Shown: positions 35,989-44,878, counted from the stretch's first letter. The stretch is DNA of 64,000 bases from Croceivirga sp. (GCA_028284665.1 JANQRG010000046.1:124001-188000); one strand, 5' to 3'. Notes: generated by a model not told the origin, from the sequence alone. Numbers and translations: made by a program.

Positions 35989-36275
35989 TTTTACTTAAGT
36001 AGCCCATAGCTTTTAACATCACTAATCCTATTCTTTTATAGTAAGGGTAATGCTTTTATGCATTGAAAATCAGAGAAATAAGTAATTTCCCTTGCTGTGA
36101 GATAAACTTATATTAAGACTAATTCTAAATAATAACATTCGCTTAACTGTATTAACATTAAAATGAAGTTTCCTTCATTTTAACACTACACTGAATTAAC
36201 AGGGTTGGGATGTTCCGTTAGGTATTTTTGTTGTGAATCCTTTTTAACATTTCTTTCTAAACCTAAAATTCTAAA
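35989..36275. promoter_or_regulatory. 287-bp intergenic region with an 11-bp perfect palindrome and a -7 box
   Basis: No gene is seen here. TTAAAATGAAG (36158-36168) and CTTCATTTTAA (36173-36183) form a perfect inverted repeat with a TTTC loop. TATTTTTG (36223-36230), with a TTG at 36205, lies 45 nt before the PhoX-like start. The palindrome is about 40 bp upstream of the -7 box, an operator-like position; it has no T-run typical of a terminator on the plus strand. Confidence 0.5.
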
Positions 36276-37883
36276 ATGAGAACACTTAAAACTCTGTTGT
36301 TACTTGGAGGCCTTGTGGTGGCTACTTCTTGTGACCAAATTGACGATTTCATCGGTGACGGTGGAGGCGGTGATGAGGAGCCTGCGGGCACGATTTTTGA
36401 AAACAAATCCAACCTGGAGCCCCTGGTTTCCATTATGCCACAATTCAGTTTTGTAGACGTTTATTCCTTAATCAGTACTTCTGATGTTTTGCCTGGCAAT
36501 TTCCAGATTGCCGGAGCTGCGGATGGGGCAGGGCTATTGGATGATCCTAACAGCGATGGCTTCATTTTTATGTTGAACTGTGAAGATGATTACTCTGTGG
36601 TACGGGTATATTTAGATGAGTATTTAAACCCTGTAAGTGGTGAATACGTATTGAATTCCGGGGTAGCAGACTTTGCGCGTCAATGTTCCGGTACTATGTG
36701 GGAGCGCGATATTCATGGTGGGGCATTCGATTTATATCTTTCTGCTTCTGAGAATTTCAACTACGATGTGAAAGGCATTGATCCGTATGCGCCCGCTACT
36801 CCAACAGCAGATTTTGGTATGGATGCCTTAGGGGAATTCCATTGGGAGAATGCAGTACCGCTTCCTCGTGATGCCTATAATGGTAGAACGGTTATCATAG
36901 GAGGGGACGATGATTCCTCGGGATCAGAAGGCCAGGTAACCTTGTATTACTCTGAAAATGGAGATGGAGATTTGAACGGTGGTAAGATCTATGTGCTTCG
37001 CGCTAAAGAAGTACATTCAGGTGAATTTGCTCCGGATGAAGATGACAATCTTACTATCCCAATTAATATGGATGCTGAACCAGGAGTGACCTACAATGAA
37101 GGGGATTTGTATATTGGCGCTACGTATGAGGTTGAGTTCGTGGAAATTGAGAATGGAGCAGACATGACCCGGGAAGAGATGGAAAATGCTTGCATAGCCG
37201 TCAATGCCTTTCAATTCATGCGGGTAGAAGATGTGGATTATCAAAAAGGATCTGATGCCAATGGTAGAAATGTATACTTTGCTGTGACTGGACGAGGCCC
37301 TGGAAGAGGCACTTACAACGATTGGGGAACGATATATAAACTGGAATTGGATGAAGATTCTCCGATGACCGGTAAAATGACCCAGATCATTTCCGGAAAC
37401 ACGGATACTAACAATATGGACGGTAATTTGGCTAGCTTGCAAAGTCCTGACAATATTTGCGTTACGGAAAACTTTGTCTACATTCAAGAGGATCCTAACT
37501 CATTTAGCAGAGGGCATACGGCGTACATCTATCAAAGTGACTTAAATGGAAACACGACCAAAGTAGTAATGGAGTTTGTGGTACGCCAGGATTTGGCCAA
37601 AGACGGAAGTGCTGGAATTGGAACCGATAATGGGGAGTTCGAAAGGGATTCCGGTGAGTACGGCGCTCTAATTGATATTTCAGATAAGGTAGGCGTGCCT
37701 GATACTTTCCTCTTGGCGCTTCAGCCCCACTATTGGGAAAGTGATGATTTCCTGAACTTGGATGGTCATGATCTTCGTACAAGACCTGATGATATCGAAG
37801 CTGCTCGGATAAGGGAAAGTTTCCCACCCCGTGAAGATGATCAAGGGTCTCAGGTTGTAATTTTGAGAGGACTTCCCAGATAA
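36276..37883 (+). CDS. PhoX-like (DUF839) lipoprotein
   Basis: A 535-residue lipoprotein (lipobox VVATSC, Cys19) followed by an acidic Gly linker. The mature part looks like a beta-propeller. GRNVYFAVTGRGPGRGTYNDWGTIYKLEL and LQSPDNICVTENFVYIQED resemble the PhoX/DUF839 family of calcium/iron-dependent alkaline phosphatases. The protein is very acidic, which fits metal binding or a marine habitat. Whether it is a phosphatase is not proven. A diheme peroxidase lipoprotein gene follows after 72 bp, with a hairpin between. Confidence 0.75.
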   Translation: MRTLKTLLLLGGLVVATSCDQIDDFIGDGGGGDEEPAGTIFENKSNLEPLVSIMPQFSFVDVYSLISTSDVLPGNFQIAGAADGAGLLDDPNSDGFIFMLNCEDDYSVVRVYLDEYLNPVSGEYVLNSGVADFARQCSGTMWERDIHGGAFDLYLSASENFNYDVKGIDPYAPATPTADFGMDALGEFHWENAVPLPRDAYNGRTVIIGGDDDSSGSEGQVTLYYSENGDGDLNGGKIYVLRAKEVHSGEFAPDEDDNLTIPINMDAEPGVTYNEGDLYIGATYEVEFVEIENGADMTREEMENACIAVNAFQFMRVEDVDYQKGSDANGRNVYFAVTGRGPGRGTYNDWGTIYKLELDEDSPMTGKMTQIISGNTDTNNMDGNLASLQSPDNICVTENFVYIQEDPNSFSRGHTAYIYQSDLNGNTTKVVMEFVVRQDLAKDGSAGIGTDNGEFERDSGEYGALIDISDKVGVPDTFLLALQPHYWESDDFLNLDGHDLRTRPDDIEAARIRESFPPREDDQGSQVVILRGLPR

Positions 37884-37903
37884 AAAATTGTATATCAAAA
37901 AGG

Positions 37904-37935
37904 AAAGGCTCCTAGAAATAGGGGTCTTTTCTTTA
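37904..37935 (+). terminator. Hairpin with T-rich tail between the PhoX-like and peroxidase genes
   Basis: AAAGGCTCCTA (37904-37914) pairs, with G-T pairs, with TAGGGGTCTTT (37919-37929) around a GAAA loop, followed by TCTTTATT. It may end most transcripts or stabilise the upstream mRNA; no promoter is evident in the 20 bp left before the next gene. Confidence 0.65.
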
Positions 37936-37955
37936 TTCAATAAAACGATGTTGCT

Positions 37956-39851
37956 ATGAAAAATGCGTTGTTATCGTTCTTTATTCTTGGTTTTTTTGTA
38001 TTAAGCTGTAAACAGCAAGGGAAACCCATAGCAGAGGTTATAAACGAGGAAGAAACGGTCAATTGGAAATTGCTTAGGGATTATTATTTGGAGCATATGA
38101 CCTCCGCTTTGACCTATGTGGATAGTTTGGAACAGCTACCAATGACAGGAGAGTCTACGCAAAAGATGTTTGCAAAGCTACGGGTCTCCTTCAAAAAAGC
38201 GGAACCCTTTGGTGCCTATCTTAATCCAGCTATCGGGCATCGAGCCAATGGCCCCGCCTTACCCATGGTCACAGATGATTCTCAACGCATATTACTTCCT
38301 ATTGGTTTACAGAAAATTGAAGAAAGTATTTATGAAGGAGAAGAAAACGAGGTCAGGTACCGTGAAGAGCTCTCCACAATGAAGGGATTACTGGGTAATC
38401 TTAAAAGGAATATCACCGATCGGGAAGTAACGCCACAACGCTTCTTTATTTTTACTCATCAACAGTTGATGCGGATCATCAGTTTGGGGATTGTTGGCTT
38501 TGATACGCCGGTAAGCTATTTGGGCCTAAACGAAACTGTAGTTTCTTTGGAAAGCTTAAAAGAGGTCTATCAATTAGGGATACAGTCTTTGGTCAAAGAA
38601 AAAAATGAAAAACTCGACACGCAATTTCTCAATAATATTATAACCGCTCAGGAGTTTATTAAGAACAACCTGGATTTCGAGTCCTTTGACCGGTATACCT
38701 TTATTCGGGAGCATATGAACCCTATTACCCGAGACTGGGTGGACATCCGAAAAACAGTTGCTATTTGGGAACCCGTAAACAACAAACCTTTTAATTTTGA
38801 CGCGCCAACCTTCTTTGAAGCGGACGCTTTTAACCTGGAGTTTTTTACACCGCCTATCAATCGAAATCCTACGGAGAAACGCATAGCCCTTGGAAAAAAA
38901 CTGTTTTTTGATACCAAGCTTTCTGAAAATGGGACAATGGCCTGTGTTACCTGCCATAGCCCTAATAAAGCTTGGGCGGATGGTATGGTGGTGAACAGGG
39001 ACAATGAGGGGAATCCATTACAACGAAATACCCCAACATTAATTAACTCGGCGTTCCAAAAGGCCTTTTTCTGGGATGGGCGTTCTCCCAACCTATTGGA
39101 TCAGATCACTAACGTTTTTAATAACGACGACGAATTTGACAGCTCGGTACACCAGTTTTCCACAGAGATTTTACAAGACACTACCTATATTTCCCTGTTC
39201 AAAGAGGCGTACGGAAGAATCCCTAAAAGGAATACAGAGATTATACGAGCCATTTCTTCATATGTATCCACACTTAATGCATTTAACTCCAAGTTTGATC
39301 GGAATATCCGTGGCGAAGAAGATACATTTACGGAAGAAGAGAAGTTAGGGTTTAATCTCTATATGGGTAAAGCACTTTGTGCTACTTGCCATTTTATCCC
39401 CTTAACCAATGGGACTGTTCCACCATTTTTTGCAGAACATGAGAAAGAGGTGATTGGCGTTCCGGAAACAGCAGCTAATAAAACCCTGGATGATGATCTG
39501 GGAATGTATATGCTGCCGAATTCCGATCTTGAAGTATACTATGGCATGTTTAAAACTCCAACCGTACGAAATGCGGAGCTTACCGCACCTTACATGCATA
39601 ACGGGGTGTATGAGTCCCTGGAACAGGTGATGGAGTTTTACAACCTGGGTGGAGGAGGAGGTATGGGCTTTGATCTTCCCTATCAAACCTTACCTTTTGA
39701 CAATTTGAACCTAACGGATGCTGAGTTGCAAGCACTGGTTGCATTTACCAAAACCTTAACGGATACGGATGTAGAACAGTATACTGAAAAACCAATTTCA
39801 GAAAATGAGATAGTAAGTTCAGAACCGCTCAAAAACGCCCAAGCCAAATAA
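37956..39851 (+). CDS. Diheme cytochrome c peroxidase / MauG-family lipoprotein
   Basis: A 631-residue lipoprotein (lipobox FVLSC, Cys18). Residues ~35-280 are a helical domain with an imelysin-like start (FKKAEPFGAYLNPAIGH). The C-terminal CCP/MauG domain has two c-type heme sites, CVTCH (~330) and CATCH (~475). FFDTKLSENGTMACVTCH and FKTPTVRNAELTAPYMHNG are family hallmarks. Such enzymes reduce hydrogen peroxide or oxidise partner proteins in the periplasm. The 3' end overlaps the convergent TIGR02757 gene by 33 bp. Confidence 0.9.
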   Translation: MKNALLSFFILGFFVLSCKQQGKPIAEVINEEETVNWKLLRDYYLEHMTSALTYVDSLEQLPMTGESTQKMFAKLRVSFKKAEPFGAYLNPAIGHRANGPALPMVTDDSQRILLPIGLQKIEESIYEGEENEVRYREELSTMKGLLGNLKRNITDREVTPQRFFIFTHQQLMRIISLGIVGFDTPVSYLGLNETVVSLESLKEVYQLGIQSLVKEKNEKLDTQFLNNIITAQEFIKNNLDFESFDRYTFIREHMNPITRDWVDIRKTVAIWEPVNNKPFNFDAPTFFEADAFNLEFFTPPINRNPTEKRIALGKKLFFDTKLSENGTMACVTCHSPNKAWADGMVVNRDNEGNPLQRNTPTLINSAFQKAFFWDGRSPNLLDQITNVFNNDDEFDSSVHQFSTEILQDTTYISLFKEAYGRIPKRNTEIIRAISSYVSTLNAFNSKFDRNIRGEEDTFTEEEKLGFNLYMGKALCATCHFIPLTNGTVPPFFAEHEKEVIGVPETAANKTLDDDLGMYMLPNSDLEVYYGMFKTPTVRNAELTAPYMHNGVYESLEQVMEFYNLGGGGGMGFDLPYQTLPFDNLNLTDAELQALVAFTKTLTDTDVEQYTEKPISENEIVSSEPLKNAQAK

Positions 39852-40583
39852 GGCGAAATCATATTTTACGGGGTCGTTAGCATCCATTTTGCGGAGATTT
39901 ACATCCAGTTCAGCCAGGGCCTTTGCGTCATTTTGTTTTCGTTGTAGCAGTTTTAACTTCCTGGCCACATTCCCGGAATGCACATCCAGAGGGCAGGAAA
40001 GCTGGGAAGGCGAAAGCGTTTTCCAAAGGTTAAAATCAACCCCTTTTTGTGAGGAGCGTATCATCCAACGTAAAAACATATTGATGCGTTTTGCCGAGGA
40101 ACCCCTATTGGGATCGGAGACATGCTTTTCTGTCCTTGGCAGATGTGGTAATTCAAAAAAGATTTTTTTTAATGCACTGATGGCGGGTTGCAGGCTATCT
40201 TTCCTTTGGTAGGTACTAAAGACACCTTCTAAACCCCCGTGGTGGGTATAAATGTTATTAAGGGATTGAATGAAAAAACTGAGATCATTTCCATTGAATG
40301 TGCGGTGAACAAAATCCTGAAAGCGATCTAAATCCTGCCGCTGATGCTGCATGATAAAATCGAAAGGAGCGTTATCCAGGAGGTCCATCAGAGAAGTAGC
40401 GTTGTTAATAATGCTTTTTCGATTACCCCAGGCGATGGTAGCGGTAAGGAAAGCGCTAATTTCAATATCTTCCTTTTTGGAAAATCGATGCGGCACCTGT
40501 AGCGGGTCATGCTCGAGAAACTGCGGATGCTCATACTGCTCCGCTTTTGTATTCAGGAATTCTTTGAGTTCTTTTTTTGTCAA
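39819..40583 (-). CDS. TIGR02757 (DUF2400) family protein
   Basis: A 254-residue cytosolic protein. The N-terminal segment DPLQVPHRFSKKEDIEISAFLTATIAWGNRKSIINNA and CPLDVHSGNVARKLKLLQRKQNDAKALAEL are hallmarks of this family, which has an HhH-like DNA glycosylase-type fold but unknown function. It is the last gene of a three-gene operon with 4-bp start/stop overlaps (LolD-like ATPase, CPBP protease, this gene). Its last 33 bp are antisense to the peroxidase gene. Confidence 0.9.
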   Translation of the reverse strand: MTKKELKEFLNTKAEQYEHPQFLEHDPLQVPHRFSKKEDIEISAFLTATIAWGNRKSIINNATSLMDLLDNAPFDFIMQHQRQDLDRFQDFVHRTFNGNDLSFFIQSLNNIYTHHGGLEGVFSTYQRKDSLQPAISALKKIFFELPHLPRTEKHVSDPNRGSSAKRINMFLRWMIRSSQKGVDFNLWKTLSPSQLSCPLDVHSGNVARKLKLLQRKQNDAKALAELDVNLRKMDANDPVKYDFALFGLGVFERF

Positions 40584-41140
40584 TTGAATGATTGTTTAAG
40601 GGATACCAATAACAAGAATGGACTGATAACTATGCCATTAAAGGCAGCGTGCAATACTATAGAATACAACAACCCCATACGCACCCGTATAAATGCTAAA
40701 AATACTCCGGAAATAAGTTGGGGTAATACCAGTATTGGGGTCAACCAAAAGTACTGATCATACGCTTCAAAATTGAATAGATGTACAAACCCAAAAGCAA
40801 CTACCGACAGATAAAAGGTGAATGGAAAATAGTTGGATGTTTTGAACAGGCTCAAAGGTGCTCTAAAAATCAGTTCCTCTAAAAGAGGCGCAAAGATAAC
40901 CACTAGTAAAAAGATCATTACTGGCGAGTAATCCTGAAGCATACGGTCTAAAGCATGTTGTCCAAGATCCGCTCCAACTATTTGACTAACCAAGGTCATT
41001 AAAGCAGCGGCAACAAATGCAATGAGTAACTTCAACCCCAGGATATTTAACAGCAGCTTCCGTTTCAGTTGTTTCGGATAGCGGTACTGCTGGTACTTCG
41101 GATTTTGAAAAAAGGCATATACTTTCTGTAATAGTCTCAT
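40580..41140 (-). CDS. CPBP family intramembrane metalloprotease
   Basis: A 186-residue membrane protein with about five hydrophobic helices. The conserved motif [17 protein letters not shown] carries the glutamate pair, and [13 protein letters not shown] and VLHAAFNG supply the histidines of the Abi/CAAX-prenyl-protease-like (CPBP) active site. Substrates in bacteria are mostly unknown. It overlaps both neighbours by 4 bp. Confidence 0.88.
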   Translation of the reverse strand: MRLLQKVYAFFQNPKYQQYRYPKQLKRKLLLNILGLKLLIAFVAAALMTLVSQIVGADLGQHALDRMLQDYSPVMIFLLVVIFAPLLEELIFRAPLSLFKTSNYFPFTFYLSVVAFGFVHLFNFEAYDQYFWLTPILVLPQLISGVFLAFIRVRMGLLYSIVLHAAFNGIVISPFLLLVSLKQSFN

Positions 41141-41799
41141 CGCAGTATCACCCCATCCACCATCGTTAACTTTCGGTCGGCCATGTTGGCCAATTCCTGG
41201 TTGTGTGTTACGATTACAAAAGTTTGCCCAAACTCCTTTCGCAATTCAAAGAAAAGCCCATGTAAGTTATCTGCACTTTCGGAGTCCAGGTTCCCGCTGG
41301 GCTCATCTGCAAACACCACAGAGGGGTTGTTAATGAGTGATCGAGCCACTGCAACGCGTTGTTGCTCGCCACCCGATAACGCTTTTGGCTTGTGATGCAA
41401 CCGCTCTTGCAGACCAAGAAAGCCTAATAATTCCTTTGCCCGACTTTCCGCTTCATTCTTTTTGGTCTTTTTTATAAAAGCAGGTATACAAACATTTTCC
41501 AGAGCTGTAAACTCCGGCAATAGCTGATGAAACTGAAAAATAAAACCAAGGTGTTCATTACGGAATCTGGCCAGTTGTTTATCATTTAACAGGTTAATAT
41601 CCCTATTGTCTATTTGAATAGCGCATTCTTTTTTGTTCGAAGGCACGTCCAGGGTCCCCAAAATCTGTAATAGGGTAGTCTTTCCTGCTCCTGAGGGACC
41701 GACAATGGAAACAATTTCTCCGGATTGTATGGTCAGTTCAACACCCTTTAAGACATCGAGATCTCCGTAGGATTTTCGGATATTTTTAGCTGCAATCAT
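41137..41799 (-). CDS. LolD-like ABC transporter ATP-binding protein
   Basis: A 220-residue ATPase. Walker A is [10 protein letters not shown], the Q-loop [17 protein letters not shown] is LolD/MacB-type, the signature is [15 protein letters not shown] and Walker B is [12 protein letters not shown]. It probably pairs with a LolC/E-type permease in lipoprotein release or related export; no permease is adjacent. I start at ATG 41799, which matches the family N-terminus ([12 protein letters not shown]). Second LolD-type ATPase in this window; the other (44879) has a different role. Confidence 0.9.
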   Translation of the reverse strand: MIAAKNIRKSYGDLDVLKGVELTIQSGEIVSIVGPSGAGKTTLLQILGTLDVPSNKKECAIQIDNRDINLLNDKQLARFRNEHLGFIFQFHQLLPEFTALENVCIPAFIKKTKKNEAESRAKELLGFLGLQERLHHKPKALSGGEQQRVAVARSLINNPSVVFADEPSGNLDSESADNLHGLFFELRKEFGQTFVIVTHNQELANMADRKLTMVDGVILR

Positions 41800-41941
41800 C
41801 GGGAGTGAAAGTAAGCAATACTGTCTAGAGCACAAAAATTGTAATAATTAAGGGTATAGCGTATTTTACGACCCTATAATTAAAAGTTAAAACCCTACCT
41901 TTCATTGGATAATTCAAGGAATTGTTCAACTTTTACAATGA

Positions 41942-42505
41942 ATGAATAAACAAAACAAATTGAACTTGGAAACTGCGATTTTTGCAAATGGCTGTTTTTG
42001 GTGTACGGAAGCTGTATTCCAACGGCTAAAAGGAGTAAAGGAAGTGACATCCGGATATACCGGTGGTACGATCAAGAACCCGGCATATCGGGAAGTATGT
42101 TCCGGAAGAACGGGACATGCGGAGGCTGTTAAAATTACTTTTGATCCACAACAGATATCCTATCAGGAACTTTTAGAGGTTTTCTTTGCCACTCACGATC
42201 CTACTACCCTAAATCGGCAAGGCAATGATGTAGGAACTCAGTACCGCAGTGAAATATTTTATACGTCGGAGGGACAGAAAGAGTTGGCTAATACGCATAT
42301 CGCAGCGCTGGAAAAGGAAAAGGTATTTTCCAATCCCATTGTAACAGCAGTTACTCCCGAACACCCATTTTACAATGCTGAGGAGGAACACCATAATTAT
42401 TATAATGATCATGGCTTACAACCGTATTGTAAATTTATCATTGATCCAAAAATAAAAAAGCTGTACAAAGATTTTTCTGACAAACTAAATACCGTTAGTA
42501 ATTAA
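41942..42505 (+). CDS. msrA: Peptide-methionine (S)-S-oxide reductase MsrA
   Basis: A 187-residue repair enzyme that reduces methionine S-sulfoxide in proteins and free methionine, using thioredoxin. The catalytic motif is [38 protein letters not shown] and EEEHHNYY are typical. It lacks an obvious signal peptide, so it is probably cytosolic. It ends one base before folE and is likely co-transcribed with it. Confidence 0.95.
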   Translation: MNKQNKLNLETAIFANGCFWCTEAVFQRLKGVKEVTSGYTGGTIKNPAYREVCSGRTGHAEAVKITFDPQQISYQELLEVFFATHDPTTLNRQGNDVGTQYRSEIFYTSEGQKELANTHIAALEKEKVFSNPIVTAVTPEHPFYNAEEEHHNYYNDHGLQPYCKFIIDPKIKKLYKDFSDKLNTVSN

Positions 42506-42506
42506 T

Positions 42507-43106
42507 ATGGCACCCTATCAAAGTTTAGAAGAGTATAATATTACTATCACCAATGAAGTAAAGGATCGTTACCTTAAGATCATTGATGAAATAGGGGAGG
42601 ACGTGGATCGTGAAGGACTGCTGAAGACCCCGGAGCGTGCCGCCAAGGCAATGCTTTTTCTAACGCAAGGCTACAAACAAGATGCTGTAGAAATCCTAAA
42701 GAGCGCCATGTTCAAAGAAGACTACGATGACATGGTCATCATTAAGGATATTGAGCTGTATTCCCTTTGTGAACACCATATGCTGCCTTTTTTTGGTAAG
42801 GCGCATATTGCCTACATTCCCAACGGGCATATTGTTGGGCTAAGCAAAATTCCAAGAGTGGTAGATGTTTTTGCAAGGCGGCTGCAAGTACAGGAACGAC
42901 TTACGCATGATATTCTTGAGTGCATTAACAACACCCTTAAGCCCAAGGGAGTTGCGGTTGTTATTGAGGCATCCCACATGTGTATGATGATGCGCGGAGT
43001 ACAGAAACAGAATTCTGTGACCACTACCTCAGGATTCCGGGGTCAGTTTGAAAAGATAGAGACGAGAAACGAGTTCTTAAAACTCATTAGTGCTTCCTTA
43101 TCCTAA
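42507..43106 (+). CDS. folE: GTP cyclohydrolase I (type IA, zinc-dependent)
   Basis: A 199-residue enzyme that converts GTP to dihydroneopterin triphosphate, the first step of folate/pterin synthesis. Zinc ligands are in [13 protein letters not shown] (Cys, His) and [12 protein letters not shown] (Cys). The [15 protein letters not shown] and [19 protein letters not shown] blocks are standard. It follows msrA directly (1-bp gap). Confidence 0.97.
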   Translation: MAPYQSLEEYNITITNEVKDRYLKIIDEIGEDVDREGLLKTPERAAKAMLFLTQGYKQDAVEILKSAMFKEDYDDMVIIKDIELYSLCEHHMLPFFGKAHIAYIPNGHIVGLSKIPRVVDVFARRLQVQERLTHDILECINNTLKPKGVAVVIEASHMCMMMRGVQKQNSVTTTSGFRGQFEKIETRNEFLKLISASLS

Positions 43107-43154
43107 CTACTTTTAGAACCTGTAAGATTCAACGGTTTTCCGTAATTTTCGCTT

Positions 43155-43454
43155 ATGTCTGAAAAAAGTGATAAACGGCTTAAGAATTTGATCCTGGGGC
43201 TAGTTTTTGATGGTATTGGCATGTCTTCATTACTGATCCCGGGCTTAGGGGATTTTCTTGACGTATTCTGGGCACCGCTGGCGGCTTGGCTCATGACGCG
43301 GATGTATAAAGGAAATGTTGGGAAAGCTGCAGGGATAGTAACCTTTGTGGAAGAAATAGTACCGGGATTAGATATAATACCAACGTTCACCATTATGTGG
43401 GTCTATACCTATCTGTTATCGGGAAAAACGGCAAAAAAAACCATGGAAACATAG
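43155..43454 (+). CDS. DUF4112 family membrane protein
   Basis: A 99-residue protein with two to three hydrophobic segments. The pattern FDGIGMSSLLIPGLGDFLDVFWAPLAAW and EEIVPGLDIIPTFTIMW matches DUF4112-like Bacteroidota proteins with unknown function. It lies 48 bp after folE on the same strand. Confidence 0.75.
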   Translation: MSEKSDKRLKNLILGLVFDGIGMSSLLIPGLGDFLDVFWAPLAAWLMTRMYKGNVGKAAGIVTFVEEIVPGLDIIPTFTIMWVYTYLLSGKTAKKTMET

Positions 43455-43485
43455 ACGTTTTGAACGCTTTTTTCCTATTGATGAT

Positions 43486-43617
43486 TCAATCACTTACGAT
43501 TTGCACGGCGGTGTTTCCTTGTCCACACGGGCAACCATCATCCGGCAATGGAGAATAGTATGCCTTTCCGCTCTTAGCGCGCAAACATAATGTAGTGTTC
43601 TTTTGCCGAAAAGACAA
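43486..43617 (-). CDS. Possible 43-residue protein (TTG start)
   Basis: A short frame immediately upstream of the DUF4112 3' end on the opposite strand. It could encode a peptide containing LCLRAKSGKAYYSPLPDDG and then CPCGQGN near its C-terminus. It has only a TTG start, lies 2 bp after the lipoprotein stop and has no visible promoter. The CPCG pair looks like a metal site, but the frame may be chance or a gene remnant. Confidence 0.25.
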   Translation of the reverse strand: MSFRQKNTTLCLRAKSGKAYYSPLPDDGCPCGQGNTAVQIVSD

Positions 43618-43619
43618 TT

Positions 43620-44180
43620 TTATTGATCCACCACGTCAAAATTAAATGTACCCGTAATATCAGTCTCACCACCGGCGCCAGCCAAAGTACCGTCATTTGG
43701 TTTTGTAGGTTCATGGCGTAGGGTCACTGTCAATGCTGTTGGGCCGGCCGTAAGGGTCGAAAGACGGAATGCCAGTCCTACAGGATTACCATTATCATCG
43801 GTATCAGTAGCAGTTACAGTATCTATCGAACCCTCGAATTCGAAAATGAACTGATGCTCATCATCCTCTCGCTCAATTTCTTCCGTAACGTTTTCCGGAG
43901 GGGTCTCTGTTTCATTTAGCACTACGATACTTCCATTGTAGGTAGTATTGCCTATTAGATTTTCGGAGGTCACTTCAGGAGGATTCGGGCCATCGGCGTC
44001 AATATCACGTGTCTGAAAGATAATGGGATCCCCACCCCCTTCTGGTGTCAAGGTAATGGTCATTGTGGTAATGGTTTCTTCCTCATTTATTGGGTCCGGG
44101 TTATCGTCATCATCATCCGAGCAAGCGGTAAACAAAAAACCGGTAAACAATAGCAGTAATAAAAACTTAGTCGGCTTCAT
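43620..44180 (-). CDS. Surface-type lipoprotein with acidic export signal
   Basis: A 186-residue lipoprotein: signal helix, lipobox LFTAC (Cys20), then SDDDDDN. A short acidic stretch right after the lipidated Cys matches the lipoprotein export signal that sends Bacteroidota lipoproteins to the cell surface. The mature domain is beta-rich (TITTMTITLTPEGGGDPIIF). It probably follows MerC in the same direction (189-bp gap). I start at ATG 44180 rather than 44210. The function is unknown; its place by zinc-linked genes suggests a surface metal role (inference). Confidence 0.75.
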   Translation of the reverse strand: MKPTKFLLLLLFTGFLFTACSDDDDDNPDPINEEETITTMTITLTPEGGGDPIIFQTRDIDADGPNPPEVTSENLIGNTTYNGSIVVLNETETPPENVTEEIEREDDEHQFIFEFEGSIDTVTATDTDDNGNPVGLAFRLSTLTAGPTALTVTLRHEPTKPNDGTLAGAGGETDITGTFNFDVVDQ

Positions 44181-44369
44181 AGCAATAGTTTTAAGATTCA
44201 ACAGTGACAAAAATATACTATTTCTAAAGATATTTTAAGTGATGAACTATAGTATAGATATCACTCCTTACAATAATCTCAGTCAAAAATGAAGTAATTC
44301 AAGCAATTATCTTATCGGAGTGATGCTGTATGCCATCAATTTTCTATATCCAACAGAAGCAACAATCCT
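44181..44369. other. Gap between the lipoprotein and MerC genes
   Basis: No ORF or tRNA is seen. One inverted repeat occurs, ATCACTCC (44260-44267) with GGAGTGAT (44317-44324), 49 nt apart; its meaning is unknown. Confidence 0.3.
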
Positions 44370-44789
44370 TCAAGCAATGGACTGATCGTCCACCTGGCAA
44401 TCGTCCTTACCACATTGGCAATACCTCTGGTTGTACAAATGGAAGAAAATGAGACCAACTGCAGGAATATAAATGGCTTGCTCGGCCAGTGGAGTGATAG
44501 CAAGTTTTTCATTTAACACTGCAAAGAACAAGAGCAACCAACTTCCCCATAATGCCATACGCACCCATCTTTTTGATGTCGTCTTACCGGACCACCAAAT
44601 GGCAAGTAGCGAGATGAATAAAAAGACGAAATCCAAAATCCCCCACCAGTGCGGATGGGATTCCCCATGGCTTACTAAACCCGCTTGGGCAACAAAAAGG
44701 AATGGAGTGGCTATGCAATGTACTAAACAGAGCCCACTTGCCCATGCACCGATTACATCCGATTTTGAGGTGAATTGTATAACCTTCAT
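44370..44789 (-). CDS. MerC domain-containing membrane protein
   Basis: A 139-residue inner-membrane protein with four hydrophobic helices. The first helix carries the MerC-type metal pair GLCLVHCIATPF. The C-terminus has a cysteine-rich tail (YCQCGKDDCQVDD). MerC proteins move mercury or other soft metals across the inner membrane, but Bacteroidota homologues often occur with zinc genes. Its promoter shares the 21-bp palindrome at 44826 with the divergent ABC operon. Confidence 0.87.
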   Translation of the reverse strand: MKVIQFTSKSDVIGAWASGLCLVHCIATPFLFVAQAGLVSHGESHPHWWGILDFVFLFISLLAIWWSGKTTSKRWVRMALWGSWLLLFFAVLNEKLAITPLAEQAIYIPAVGLIFFHLYNQRYCQCGKDDCQVDDQSIA

Positions 44790-44805
44790 GCGTTGAAATA
44801 AGATG

Positions 44806-44813
44806 CAAAATTA
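44806..44813 (-). promoter_or_regulatory. -7 element of the MerC promoter
   Basis: On the minus strand this reads TAATTTTG. Upstream of it, 17 nt away, is the TTG that forms part of the palindrome at 44826-44846, so the -33 box lies inside the operator. Confidence 0.6.
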
Positions 44814-44825
44814 ACTTAAAATTTC

Positions 44826-44846
44826 AAATGCAACTTAGTTGCATTT
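44826..44846. promoter_or_regulatory. 21-bp palindromic operator, probable Zur box
   Basis: AAATGCAACT, one central T, AGTTGCATTT: a perfect palindrome between divergent MerC and ABC genes, covering the -33 region of the MerC promoter and near that of the ABC promoter. The same palindrome with a C in the centre occurs at 58372-58392. A Fur-family regulator is encoded in the downstream ABC operon. Zur as the binder is an inference. Confidence 0.8.
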
Positions 44847-44856
44847 TCATTTCTTT

Positions 44857-44864
44857 TATTTTTG
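44857..44864 (+). promoter_or_regulatory. -7 element of the ABC operon promoter
   Basis: TATTTTTG followed by CA, 14 nt before the ABC ATPase start codon and 10 bp after the operator; a TTG inside the operator lies 15 nt upstream (slightly short). Confidence 0.6.
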
Positions 44865-44878
44865 CAGAAATCATTTGA

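Noticed and set aside
41137-41799. The LolD-like ATPase at 41137 as part of the zinc-linked ABC system
   Set aside because: It is co-transcribed with CPBP and TIGR02757 genes, has no palindrome upstream, and the 44879 ATPase is coupled to the permease.
44260-44324. Inverted repeat ATCACTCC/GGAGTGAT as an RNA gene or attachment site
   Set aside because: Only 8 bp with 49 nt between the arms and no other supporting feature.
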